A DNA stretch of 64,000 nt from Schaalia sp. lx-260 (lineage in GTDB: Bacteria; Actinomycetota; Actinomycetes; Actinomycetales; Actinomycetaceae): positions 124,001 to 188,000 of the forward strand of contig NZ_JAJNRQ010000002.1 in the NCBI RefSeq assembly GCF_021083645.1. The letters are read 5' to 3'. The notes beneath the pieces are model-generated. The model worked only from the letters and a program-made list of their open reading frames with translations, ran no database searches and was not told the DNA's origin. The position numbers were made by a program, and so were the translations under genes. This document shows, one piece after another, positions 1 to 8,659 of this stretch. Numbering within the stretch: position 1 is the first letter of the stretch; each line of letters opens with the position of its first letter.

Positions 1-102
1 AGAAAATGTTCATGGTGTTCATGAGGTGGGATACTTCCCTCAGTGACACTATTAGAGTACGTCTTTGTGAGTAGATAGCTCACACGATTGCGAGGAGGCA
101 AT

Positions 103-1095
103 ATGAAAAAGCTTGTAAATGATGTTCACCATGTCGTGAAAGAAACTCTTGAAGGATTTGCGCACGCACATGCTGACCTCGTTGATGTTCATTTTGATCC
201 CGACTTTGTTACCCGCAAGACTCCGAAAGAAGCAGGAAAAGTTGGCATTATTTCCGGTGGCGGTTCAGGTCATGAACCATTACACGCAGGATATGTTGGC
301 CTTGGAATGCTTGACGCAGCAGTTCCGGGAGCAGTTTTCACCTCGCCAACACCAGATCCAATTCTTGAAGCAACAAAAGCCGCAGATCATGGGGCAGGTG
401 TTTTGCATATCGTCAAGAACTATACCGGTGATGTGTTGAACTTTGAAACTGCTAGTGAATTGGCAGAAATGGAAGATATCACCGTGACAACTGTCATCGT
501 TAATGATGACGTAGCTGTAGAAGATTCTTTATATACAGCAGGACGTCGAGGAGTTGCTGGAACAATTTTTGTTGAAAAAATTGCCGGTGCTGCAGCAGAA
601 CGTGGTGATGATCTTGAATCAGTGACACGTATAGCTCAGCAGGTCAACGATCAGATGCGTTCGATGGGACTCGCATTAGGTCCATGCACTGTTCCTCACG
701 CAGGAAAGCCTTCTTTCGATTTAGCTGATGATGAAATTGAGTTAGGCATTGGCATCCACGGGGAACCAGGATATCGTCGTGGACACATGGAATCTGCTGA
801 TGACTTAATTGCTGAACTTTACGGAAAAGTTCGTGATGATCTTGAGTTAAAAGCAGGCGAAAAAGTCATTACCCTCATTAATGGTATGGGCGGGACACCT
901 TCTAGCGAACTGTACATTTGTCATCGGCGTTTAGTAGAGCTACTTGAAGCCGATTCAATTGTTATTGAACGCTCAATGGTCGGTAACTATGTCACCAGCC
1001 TTGAGATGCCAGGTGTTTCTGTTACCTTGCTTCGAGTTGATGAAGAACTGCTAGAACTCTTTGATGCACCGGTTCATACGCCGGCTTGGAAGTAA
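103..1095 (+). CDS. dhaK: Dihydroxyacetone kinase subunit DhaK (PEP-dependent)
   Basis: This is the substrate-binding subunit of the PEP-dependent dihydroxyacetone (DHA) kinase. In this family DHA is held covalently as a hemiaminal on a histidine while DhaL transfers phosphate to it, giving DHA phosphate for glycolysis. The 330-residue protein carries the GGGSGHEP motif (residues 52-59), the KNYTGD motif ending at Asp110, and the GIGIHGEPG motif whose His219 matches the covalent DHA-binding histidine. The ATG at 103 is chosen because an AGGAGG site lies 4 bases upstream; a TTG 15 bases earlier has no ribosome site. It is the first gene of a dhaK-dhaL-dhaM operon, with dhaL starting about 10 bases after its stop. 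The family assignment is very secure. Confidence 0.96.
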   Translation: MKKLVNDVHHVVKETLEGFAHAHADLVDVHFDPDFVTRKTPKEAGKVGIISGGGSGHEPLHAGYVGLGMLDAAVPGAVFTSPTPDPILEATKAADHGAGVLHIVKNYTGDVLNFETASELAEMEDITVTTVIVNDDVAVEDSLYTAGRRGVAGTIFVEKIAGAAAERGDDLESVTRIAQQVNDQMRSMGLALGPCTVPHAGKPSFDLADDEIELGIGIHGEPGYRRGHMESADDLIAELYGKVRDDLELKAGEKVITLINGMGGTPSSELYICHRRLVELLEADSIVIERSMVGNYVTSLEMPGVSVTLLRVDEELLELFDAPVHTPAWK

Positions 1096-1105
1096 GGACA
1101 TGTAT

Positions 1106-1735
1106 ATGACGCTTGATACCGCATGGGCGATAAAATGGATGCGTAATGTTCAAGCTGATATTGCTGCTCAACGTGAGTATTTAATCGATCTTGACCGAGC
1201 AATCGGTGACGGCGATCATGGTGAAAACTTAGATCGTGGTTTTACTCATACGATATCAGTGCTTGAAAATGAAGCTCCGCAAACAGTTCAAGAAGTCCTG
1301 AAAATCGTAGCGAAAACTCTGATGTCAACCGTTGGAGGGGCAGCAGGACCTCTATACGGTACAGCTTTCCTGCGTGCAGCAAAAGCTGTAGATCCGCATG
1401 AACAAACAGCAGACACAGTTGTTACTTTCCTGCAAGCCGCACTTGAAGGTATTCAAGCACGAGGCAAAGCAGAAGAAGGCGAAAAAACAATGGTGGATGC
1501 ATGGGCGCCCGCTGTGCGAGCAGCACGGACAGCCGCCGAAGCAGGGCAAAGCCCACAGGAAACCTTGAAAGCTGCAGCTCAAGCAGCACACCAAGGAGCA
1601 GCGGATACACAACCTATGCAAGCAACAAAAGGACGCGCATCCTACCTTGGGGAACGCTCCATCGGACACCTAGATCCGGGAGCCGTCTCATCTGCCCTTA
1701 TTCTGAACGCGGCATACGCAGCAACAGAGGAATAA
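1106..1735 (+). CDS. dhaL: Dihydroxyacetone kinase subunit DhaL (ADP-binding)
   Basis: DhaL carries ADP as a tightly bound coenzyme. The ADP is rephosphorylated by DhaM and the phosphate is passed to DHA on DhaK. The Mg-ADP-binding aspartates are visible as Asp30, Asp35 and Asp37 in the segment LDRAIGDGDHG, at the same numbering as the E. coli protein. The GGAAGP stretch of the family is present. The 209-residue length equals the family norm. Two ATGs lie close together (1100 and 1106); 1106 has the better distance from the AAGGA site at 1094 and gives an N-terminus that lines up with known DhaL. It sits between dhaK and dhaM, 2 bases before dhaM. Confidence 0.95.
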   Translation: MTLDTAWAIKWMRNVQADIAAQREYLIDLDRAIGDGDHGENLDRGFTHTISVLENEAPQTVQEVLKIVAKTLMSTVGGAAGPLYGTAFLRAAKAVDPHEQTADTVVTFLQAALEGIQARGKAEEGEKTMVDAWAPAVRAARTAAEAGQSPQETLKAAAQAAHQGAADTQPMQATKGRASYLGERSIGHLDPGAVSSALILNAAYAATEE

Positions 1736-1737
1736 AA

Positions 1738-2484
1738 ATGGCATGTGTTTCTTTTGTTCTGGTCAGCCACAGTATGCAACTAGCGCAGGGGCTTGCTGAA
1801 CTTGCAGCTCAAATGGCTCCTAACGTGCATATCCTGCCGGCTGGAGGTCGTGAAGATAACGGACTTGGCACCTCATATGATCGTATTGACATGGCAATCA
1901 ACACGGCACTTTCACATGTGAGTGAAGAAGTAGATGGCGGAGTCCTTATCCTCACCGATCTAGGGTCGGCAACAATGACAGCAGAATCTGTTGTTGAAAT
2001 GTCAGATACCCCTGAAAAGCTTGTTTTGGTTGATGCGCCTCTTGTCGAAGGAACAATCGCGGCGGTAGTACGTGCGCAAATCGGTGACACCTTAGATGAA
2101 GTTGTTGAAGCTGCACGTCAAGCGGCATCACAATGGAAACCGCAAACACCAAAATATTTTTCGAATTCCGTATCGCCCTGCATAAATAAGGGGATGCCAG
2201 ATGAAACTGTAAATACTGATGAACCTGCACCTATCACTGCGCAAGCGGTAGTTGCAGATCCTGAAGGATTACATGCACGACCTGCCGCACTTTTGGCTCG
2301 TCTGGCCTCGACATTCGATGCAGAAACTTTCGTTGATGGGGCAGATGCATCCTCCGTTCTCGAAATTATGACCCTTGGCGCACGACAAGGACAGACTGTA
2401 ACGGTGAAAGCAACTGGCATCGATGCTGAAGTCGCTGTCACTGCTCTGGTTCGACATATTGAAGGACACGACACCGATACATAA
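1738..2484 (+). CDS. dhaM: DhaM phosphotransferase: EIIA-type domain fused to an HPr-like domain
   Basis: DhaM passes phosphate from the PEP:sugar phosphotransferase chain to ADP on DhaL. Two domains are seen. Residues 1-130 form the mannose-EIIA-like DhaM domain, with the phosphorylatable His11 in VLVSHS and the LTDLGSATMTAE motif. Residues about 165-248 form an HPr-like domain with the GLHARPAA active site (His179). The two are joined by a linker of about 30 residues. There is no enzyme I domain, unlike the longer E. coli DhaM, so enzyme I must act in trans and is not in this window. The ATG lies 2 bases after the dhaL stop, with a purine-rich GAGGAATAA site. It is the last gene of the operon, followed by a long hairpin. 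Confidence 0.94.
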   Translation: MACVSFVLVSHSMQLAQGLAELAAQMAPNVHILPAGGREDNGLGTSYDRIDMAINTALSHVSEEVDGGVLILTDLGSATMTAESVVEMSDTPEKLVLVDAPLVEGTIAAVVRAQIGDTLDEVVEAARQAASQWKPQTPKYFSNSVSPCINKGMPDETVNTDEPAPITAQAVVADPEGLHARPAALLARLASTFDAETFVDGADASSVLEIMTLGARQGQTVTVKATGIDAEVAVTALVRHIEGHDTDT

Positions 2485-2494
2485 ACCGACAAAA

Positions 2495-2539
2495 GGCTGC
2501 GTGTATTCCCATAGAAAATCTGTGGGAATACGCGCAGCC
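2495..2539 (+). terminator. Stem-loop after dhaKLM
   Basis: A long inverted repeat begins with GGCTGCGTGTATTCCCA and returns as TGGGAATACGCGCAGCC around an AGAAAATC-type loop. It closes 10 bases after the dhaM stop. There is no clear U-tract, so it may be an intrinsic terminator of weak type or an RNA 3'-end stabiliser between dhaM and ndk. Confidence 0.55.
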
Positions 2540-2562
2540 ACCTACTCAGGAAAGGCAAAAAT

Positions 2563-3021
2563 ATGCCCACACCGGATTTACTTGACCCTCAAAAAGAACA
2601 CACACTGCTTCTTGTAAAACCAGATGGTTATGCCCGAGGCCTCACAGGAGAGGTGCTTCGCCGTATCGAAGCAAAAGGCTATGTCCTCAAAGGCCTGAAA
2701 ATTAAAAAAGCAAGTACTGCTCTCTTAACTGAGCACTATGCTGAACATCGAGAAAAACACTTTTTCCCAGATCTTTTGGAATACATGAGTTCAGGACCAC
2801 TTGTTGCATGTGTCGTTGAAGGCGATCGTGTCATTGAAGGAATCCGTAATCTCATGGGCGCAACAAATCCTACACTGGCAGCTCCAGGGACTATTCGTGG
2901 TGATTTAGGACGAGACTGGGGCGGATCTTCCGTATTCAATATTGTCCACGGGTCGGACTCGCCAACATCAGCAGAACGCGAGATAGGCTTGTGGTTCCCT
3001 GAACTTGTGTTCCACGATTAA
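2563..3021 (+). CDS. ndk: Nucleoside diphosphate kinase
   Basis: This enzyme transfers the gamma phosphate of ATP to other nucleoside diphosphates through a phospho-histidine and balances NTP and dNTP pools in the cytosol. The active-site motif NIVHGSDS is present, with His129 as the phosphorylated residue. The N-terminal LLLVKPDGYARGL segment and the RGDLG loop are also typical. The length of 152 residues is slightly above the usual 135-145 because of a short N-terminal extension before the first strand. The ATG is preceded by AGGAAAGG. The gene stands alone between a hairpin after dhaM and a terminator before smc. Confidence 0.95.
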   Translation: MPTPDLLDPQKEHTLLLVKPDGYARGLTGEVLRRIEAKGYVLKGLKIKKASTALLTEHYAEHREKHFFPDLLEYMSSGPLVACVVEGDRVIEGIRNLMGATNPTLAAPGTIRGDLGRDWGGSSVFNIVHGSDSPTSAEREIGLWFPELVFHD

Positions 3022-3041
3022 GCGAAATTCCTCAACATTTT

Positions 3042-3078
3042 GCTCCCTGAGTCTACAAAAAGCTCAGGGAGCATTATT
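3042..3078 (+). terminator. Rho-independent terminator after ndk
   Basis: An 11-bp inverted repeat, GCTCCCTGAG(T) and (A)GCTCAGGGAGC, surrounds a short A-rich loop, and ATTATTCTT follows. It ends transcription of ndk just ahead of the smc start at 3087. Confidence 0.7.
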
Positions 3079-3086
3079 CTTGTGGC

Positions 3087-6000
3087 GTGCACCTCAAAAC
3101 TTTGACTTTGCGTGGCTTCAAATCTTTTGCCGGCACAACGACGATGCGTTTGGAACCAGGAATCACCTGCGTGGTCGGTCCTAATGGTTCAGGAAAATCA
3201 AATGTCGTGGATGCTCTTGCATGGGTGATGGGCGAACAAGGCGCCAAAACACTACGTGGCGCACAGATGTCAGACGTGATCTTTGCGGGTACATCCACAC
3301 GCCCTGCATTGGGGCGCGCACAAGTGGAACTGACCATTGACAACTCTGACGGGTTACTCCCCATTGAATATTCTGAGGTGACAATTTCACGTACTCTTTT
3401 TCGAGGTGGCGGCTCAGAATATTCCATTAACAATGCTCCTGCCCGTCTTTTAGATATACAAGAACTCTTGTCAGATACTGGTATGGGCCGACAAATGCAC
3501 GTCATTGTTGGACAAGGACAGCTCGATGCAATCCTTTCTTCGACTCCTGAAGAACGACGAGCATTTATTGAAGAAGCAGCAGGAGTGCTCAAACACCGCC
3601 GTCGAAAAGAACGCGCACTGAAAAAACTCAGCGACATGGATGCTAATCTTGTGCGCGTTTTGGATGTGACTCATGAAATCCACCGGCAACTTGGCCCTCT
3701 TGCTCGGCAAGCAAAAGCTGCGCGTCGTGCGCATCGTGTTCACGCAGCTTTACGTGACGCACAATCACGCCTCCTTGCCGATGACATCATGCGTGCACGT
3801 GAACAACTCGAAGCACATAATGGTGACAATGAGGCAACCCGTTTACGCCTCGCACAATTACAAGAACAAACGGCGCAACTGAGCGAAAAATTACGCGAAT
3901 GTGAACAAGCCGAAGCGCACTTTGCACCCGCCGTTGATCGGGCAACACAAGCATGGCAACGCGCTATGACCTTACAAGAGCGTTTAGGAGCGACACTGCT
4001 AGCCGCACAAGAACGCCTTGCGCTTCATTCAGATGCGTATGATCCTCCTGTAGGCGATGACCCACATGACTTGGAAGAACGTGCCCGTAAAGCAAGTCAA
4101 GAAGACGCGGAACTACTTGAACAAGTAGAAGCACAACGACAAAAACTCCTCCAAGCTACTCGTACGAAGGAATTGTGTGAAGCTGAAGAAAATGATAAGG
4201 CGCAGCGTTTAGCTCAAGCTCATCGCGCGTTAGCAGATTATCGGGAAAAAATAGCGCGTCTGACAGGCGATATGGCGTCAGCTCGTTCACGATATGAAGC
4301 AGCTCAAGCAGAAGCCGAACGCGCACATACGGTTCTTCGTGAAGCGATTACACGACAAGAAGAAGCACAGTCGCAGATCCCGCCCCAGGAGGAGGAATCT
4401 GTTTACGCAGATGAAAACTCTGCGGCACATGCTCACACTCGCGCAATTGAAAAACGTGATGCGGCACGCGCTCAGGTTGATACGCTCCTTATTGAAGAAC
4501 GTGAAGCGCGTACAGATAGGGCACATTGGCAGTCACGTCGAGATGCTTTAGCACAGTCCCTCACACCACACGATGCAACAGCGCATTTGATTGGACGCGC
4601 AGGAATTATGGGTGATATCCCTACTTTTTTGCGTATCACAGTCGGATATGAAGATGCGATTGCTGCCTTATTAGCTCCTTTTGCTGATGCGGTGCTTGCG
4701 GATACGCTTGCAGTGGCTATTGACCAGCTTCGGCGTGGTCATCAAGAATCAACGGGACGTATGCGAATGGTGATTGCTAATCGTAGCGTTCCTAGCACGC
4801 AAAGCCACAGCACACCTCAGCCTGATTTACCGCATGGAACGCGCTGGGCGATTGAATGTGTTCACGTTGATTCGGTGGCCTACTCGTATGTAATGGAGAT
4901 GCTGCAAGGTGCTGTAATCTGTGAGGACCTTGAACAAGCCGCACAGCTACTTAAACGTGAAGATGTGCGTACAGTTGTGACACAACACGGTGATTGCCTG
5001 AGCCAATGGTGGGTTACTGGGCAAGGCCAAGCCACAAGCTCTCCTTTAGCTTTACGTGCTCACTATGATGAAGCTGCTGCTCAGGCAACGGCCGCTCACG
5101 AACGAGAAAAGCAGGCTGCAGCGCGCCTTATTGAAGCTCACGAAATTTTAGATCTTTACGTGAAAGAAGCAAATGAGGCTTTACGTGCCTTACGTGAGGA
5201 GGATGCTGAACGTGCGAAAATTGCGCAGGAACGTGCGCGATTGATGTCAGCTGCGCAAGCGGCTTCAGCTGAAGCTGAGCGTGCTCGTTCCATTGCTCAG
5301 CGAGCGGATGACCAAGTAGCGTGGGCACATGAACGTGTGGAAGAAGCGCGTATACGTGTGGAAGCGGCTTCTGCCCTTACTCCACCAGAAGATGTCACAC
5401 ATGTGCAACAAATGGCTGAAAGTGCCGCCCAAGAAGCGCGTTCTGCCAGGGAAAATGAAACACAAGCAAAACTGACATTACGTGCGTTAGAAGAGCAATC
5501 ACGACAAATACAGGCGCGTGCGCGGCATTTACGGCAAAGTGCTGCGCGAATGCGTGAGGAGCATGAGAATTATCGTCGTCGTGAAAGTAAACGCCAACGC
5601 CTTTTAGAACATACTCGTTCAGTGATTGTGCGTGTTGAACATGCAATTGACGCAGCTCAGATGACGGTATCGCGTGCGACCTGTGCTCGTGACCAATTAG
5701 CGCAGGAACGCAGTGACATATCAGAAAATATTTCGCGTTACCGTCAAAAGTTGTCGGAGTGTCATATACAAGAAAATGAATTACGTGAGGCTGCTCAACG
5801 TGATGAAATTGCTCGTGCTGAATTGCGTATGCGCCTTGAACATGTGCAAGCGCGTGCCCTTGAAGAATTGGGATGCGAAAGTGATGAGCTTGTTGAACAG
5901 TATGGTCCGCATATCCTGGTTCCGGCGTACCTCGTTCAAGGAAACCATTCTTTTGATGCAGAGCCACCCCAAGAAGGTGAATCTGTGGAAATGGTTCCTT

Positions 6001-6674
6001 ATGTGCGTCAACAACAAGAGAATGCGCGTGAACGAGCACAAAAAGAACTGACACGAATTGGTCGTGTGAACCCATTAGCTTTAGAAGAACATGAAGCTTT
6101 AACTCGTCGTCATGAGTTTTTAGTATCGCAAGTCCAAGACTTAAAGAAATCAAAAGCCGATTTATTGGATATCGTTCGTGACGTTGATCGTCTTGTTCAG
6201 GAAGCTTTTGCTCGTGCGTGGAATGAAACTGCGGAACAATTTGAATCTGTTTTTTCTACTCTTTTCCCCGGAGGACAGGGGCGTTTGGTATTGACTGATC
6301 CTGAGGATATGTTGACCACGGGTATTGAAATTGAAGCTCGCCCTGCAGGAAAAAAAGTTAAACGACTTTCGCTGCTTTCTGGTGGTGAACGTTCTTTGGC
6401 AGCTTTGGCTTTTCTTGTGGCAATTTTCCGTGCCTGTCCGTCACCTTTCTACGTGATGGATGAGGTCGAAGCTGCCCTTGATGATGTGAATTTGTCACGT
6501 CTGATTGAGGTATTCCGTCAGCTTCAAGAAACCAGCCAATTAATTGTTGTGACCCATCAAAAACGTACAATGGAAATCGCAGACGCCTTATACGGTGTCA
6601 CAATGCGTGAAGGAGTGACACGGGTCGTATCGCAACGATTAAAACAGGTGGATGAAACACATCGCACAGCCTAA
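3087..6674 (+). CDS. smc: Chromosome partition protein SMC
   Basis: SMC is the ATPase subunit of bacterial condensin. It forms a coiled-coil dimer that, with ScpA and ScpB, loads at ParB sites and organises the chromosome. At 1195 residues it has the family length. The N-terminal Walker A is GPNGSGKSN (about residues 32-40). Two long coiled-coil arms rich in Glu, Arg and Ala flank a globular hinge at about residues 500-650. The C-terminal head has the signature LSGGERSLAALAF and Walker B FYVMDEVEAALDD. The GTG at 3087 gives the expected MHLKTLTLRGFKSFA start; the ribosome site is poor. In many actinobacteria smc follows rnc and mutM; here it follows ndk. ftsY lies downstream after one small gene. 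Confidence 0.97.
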   Translation: MHLKTLTLRGFKSFAGTTTMRLEPGITCVVGPNGSGKSNVVDALAWVMGEQGAKTLRGAQMSDVIFAGTSTRPALGRAQVELTIDNSDGLLPIEYSEVTISRTLFRGGGSEYSINNAPARLLDIQELLSDTGMGRQMHVIVGQGQLDAILSSTPEERRAFIEEAAGVLKHRRRKERALKKLSDMDANLVRVLDVTHEIHRQLGPLARQAKAARRAHRVHAALRDAQSRLLADDIMRAREQLEAHNGDNEATRLRLAQLQEQTAQLSEKLRECEQAEAHFAPAVDRATQAWQRAMTLQERLGATLLAAQERLALHSDAYDPPVGDDPHDLEERARKASQEDAELLEQVEAQRQKLLQATRTKELCEAEENDKAQRLAQAHRALADYREKIARLTGDMASARSRYEAAQAEAERAHTVLREAITRQEEAQSQIPPQEEESVYADENSAAHAHTRAIEKRDAARAQVDTLLIEEREARTDRAHWQSRRDALAQSLTPHDATAHLIGRAGIMGDIPTFLRITVGYEDAIAALLAPFADAVLADTLAVAIDQLRRGHQESTGRMRMVIANRSVPSTQSHSTPQPDLPHGTRWAIECVHVDSVAYSYVMEMLQGAVICEDLEQAAQLLKREDVRTVVTQHGDCLSQWWVTGQGQATSSPLALRAHYDEAAAQATAAHEREKQAAARLIEAHEILDLYVKEANEALRALREEDAERAKIAQERARLMSAAQAASAEAERARSIAQRADDQVAWAHERVEEARIRVEAASALTPPEDVTHVQQMAESAAQEARSARENETQAKLTLRALEEQSRQIQARARHLRQSAARMREEHENYRRRESKRQRLLEHTRSVIVRVEHAIDAAQMTVSRATCARDQLAQERSDISENISRYRQKLSECHIQENELREAAQRDEIARAELRMRLEHVQARALEELGCESDELVEQYGPHILVPAYLVQGNHSFDAEPPQEGESVEMVPYVRQQQENARERAQKELTRIGRVNPLALEEHEALTRRHEFLVSQVQDLKKSKADLLDIVRDVDRLVQEAFARAWNETAEQFESVFSTLFPGGQGRLVLTDPEDMLTTGIEIEARPAGKKVKRLSLLSGGERSLAALAFLVAIFRACPSPFYVMDEVEAALDDVNLSRLIEVFRQLQETSQLIVVTHQKRTMEIADALYGVTMREGVTRVVSQRLKQVDETHRTA

Positions 6675-6801
6675 TTATTCAAAAGGGGCAGCTGTCGGAT
6701 TCGATCGTTGAAATGTGGCCTAGCTGCGAGATTCTTTTAACGAAATGATTACGAAGCGTGTCATGCAGGAAAAAAGCAGATGAGAATGCTTTCATGTAAA
6801 C

Positions 6802-7125
6802 ATGTCGGGGTTCTTTGTGCAGATGCTCGCTATTCCTTTGCTTTTCTTTGGTTTTGCAGGGATCATGCTTGCTGTCATGGTTTTACGTCGCCATTCGATC
6901 AATGAGTGGCATGCAATACTGCGTCGTGCTTTTGCTTCGTTAAAACATGCGCCAAAAATATCGACAGACGTTGAGACGAGGCGCACATCACTAGCTTCTG
7001 TGTGGAGCACAGAAGCTGAAACTGGTTCGGCCTACTTAAATGCCACACAAATACCAGGATATGAACAACTTGAACAAGTCGCTGACAGGCTTGAAACAAC
7101 ATATAGGAATGTGCGTCGTTCGTGA
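6802..7125 (+). CDS. Small membrane-anchored protein of unknown function
   Basis: I do not recognise this 107-residue protein. Residues about 4-29 form one clear hydrophobic segment (FFVQMLAIPLLFFGFAGIMLAVMVL), followed by an Arg/His-rich cytosolic stretch and a polar C-terminal half containing YEQLEQVADRLETTYRNVRR, which looks helical. It is predicted to be anchored by its N-terminus with the rest in the cytosol. It lies between smc and ftsY, with 127 bases before it and about 40 after, in the same direction, so it may be co-transcribed with ftsY. No convincing ribosome site precedes the ATG, so the start, or even expression, is less certain than for its neighbours. Confidence 0.55.
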   Translation: MSGFFVQMLAIPLLFFGFAGIMLAVMVLRRHSINEWHAILRRAFASLKHAPKISTDVETRRTSLASVWSTEAETGSAYLNATQIPGYEQLEQVADRLETTYRNVRRS

Positions 7126-7167
7126 TCCCAGTGGTGCAATTTGCTGTCTGTGGGAGATGATGTACGT

Positions 7168-8397
7168 ATGGACACCTTCTCCCTTCTTTTTTACGTGTTA
7201 ATCGCAATTGCTCTTCTACTTGTTCTAGTCGGCTCTTTTCTCTGGATTTATTCTGCGTATCGTCAAAAAAACAATCACGCGCAACAGCATCAGAGCACTC
7301 CTACGCAGGGGAGTAGTACTGCACAAACTACTCCTACCTCATCGATAACGATAAACGTCGACGAACCGATAGATGAAACGGACGCGGAAAGCAGATCTGC
7401 TCATTGTGATGAAGAAAAGTCTGCATCACCTGAAGAAATCTTCACTCCTACTGAAGAACCAGAATCAGTTCCTTCCCGCATGGAACGTTTACGAGGTCGT
7501 CTTGCACGTTCGGGTGCTATCGGTAAAGCTCTGCTTTCAGTTTTGTCGCGCGGGGATCTATCAGAGGGGGACTGGGAAGAACTCGAAGATACGCTTTTAT
7601 CCGCTGATCTTGGTTTTTCTGCTACAGAAGAACTGATGGACGCTTTACGCACACGCGTCCGTGTGGAAGGAAAAACCGATAGTGCAACGGTGCGTTCCAT
7701 GCTGATTGAAGAACTAGAAAAGGTAGTTGACCCGGCACTTGATCGAAGCCTCCATATTGATGAACGAGTAAGTGATGGGAAAAAATTACCTGCCACTATT
7801 CTTGTTGTTGGTGTGAATGGAACAGGGAAAACAACCACTATCGGTAAACTCTCACGTATCCTCGTGGCGCAAGGCCACAGTGTTTTATTAGGCGCTGCTG
7901 ATACCTTCCGAGCTGCTGCGGCTGCTCAGTTGAGCACATGGGGATCACGTGTAGGTGTGGACGTGATTTCTGCTGAGCGTGAAGGCGCAGATCCTGCATC
8001 AGTTGCATATGAGGCTGTCCATGAAGGTATTCACCGTGGTGTTGATGTTGTTGTTGTTGATACCGCTGGCCGCCTACAAAATAAAGCAAGTTTAATGGAT
8101 GAGCTGGGCAAAGTACGTCGCGTGATGGAAAAAGCTGCTCCGCTGAATGAAGTGCTTTTAGTGCTCGATGCAACAACAGGACAAAATGGACTTGTTCAAG
8201 CACGTGTATTTGCTGAAGCTGTCGGAGTAACAGGCATTGTCTTGACGAAACTTGACGGTTCAGCAAAAGGTGGAATTGTCGTTTCTGTTCAGCGCGAGCT
8301 GGGGGTGCCTGTCAAATTTGTTGGCCTGGGTGAGGGCGTTGATGATCTTGCGCCATTTGATCCGCGGGGGTTTGTTGAAGCAATTGTTGGGGAATAA
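7168..8397 (+). CDS. ftsY: Signal recognition particle receptor FtsY
   Basis: FtsY is the membrane receptor GTPase that docks the Ffh-ribosome complex at the Sec translocon. Three parts are seen in its 409 residues. There is an N-terminal transmembrane segment (about 4-26), then an acidic, Ser/Thr/Gln-rich linker to about residue 100 (the A region), then the NG GTPase domain. GTPase motifs are GVNGTGKTTT (about 215-224), DTAGRL (from about 298) and TKLDGSAKGG. The ATG at 7168 is chosen with GGGAGA 10 bases upstream; a TTG at 7141 in the same frame is less likely. The real transmembrane anchor fits actinobacterial FtsY rather than E. coli FtsY. The partner ffh is the next gene. Confidence 0.95.
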   Translation: MDTFSLLFYVLIAIALLLVLVGSFLWIYSAYRQKNNHAQQHQSTPTQGSSTAQTTPTSSITINVDEPIDETDAESRSAHCDEEKSASPEEIFTPTEEPESVPSRMERLRGRLARSGAIGKALLSVLSRGDLSEGDWEELEDTLLSADLGFSATEELMDALRTRVRVEGKTDSATVRSMLIEELEKVVDPALDRSLHIDERVSDGKKLPATILVVGVNGTGKTTTIGKLSRILVAQGHSVLLGAADTFRAAAAAQLSTWGSRVGVDVISAEREGADPASVAYEAVHEGIHRGVDVVVVDTAGRLQNKASLMDELGKVRRVMEKAAPLNEVLLVLDATTGQNGLVQARVFAEAVGVTGIVLTKLDGSAKGGIVVSVQRELGVPVKFVGLGEGVDDLAPFDPRGFVEAIVGE

Positions 8398-8659
8398 TTC
8401 TTTTTGGATAGAACTGTTTCCTCCGTATATTCGTATAGTTGCGCTTTTTCTAAGTTCTCTTACGGAAAACCTCATGAACTTCTTCATACCTCCCATGGAG
8501 AGGAACGTGCACGGATAATGGCTGCGCTATGAGGAATCTCGCGTAAGCGCACTTAATTTCCGACAGATTACTTTCTGGTGCTTCACCTAAGACCAGTGTG
8601 CGATAGGCTGGAGCACAGTATGTTCACAAGATATTTCCACTACCTAGGAGTCTGAGCAC

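Noticed and set aside
1-102. Gene or operator at the left edge
   Set aside because: A short GTGAG/CTCAC inverted repeat (67-83) and a repeated GTTCATG occur, but the region is cut by the window edge and too short to support a call.
2118-2570. 150-codon minus-strand frame over dhaM and the dhaM-ndk gap
   Set aside because: It overlaps the coding HPr domain of dhaM and the hairpin after it; no family resemblance and no ribosome site.
5395-6153. 252-codon open frame on the minus strand inside smc
   Set aside because: It is fully antisense to a conserved SMC coiled-coil region, is rich in His and low-complexity stretches, and has no ribosome site. It is a shadow of the smc codon usage.
8398-8659. 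SRP 4.5S RNA gene next to ffh
   Set aside because: The conserved tetraloop-internal-loop segment of bacterial SRP RNA (GGAAG...AGCAG type) is not found in this leader on either strand.
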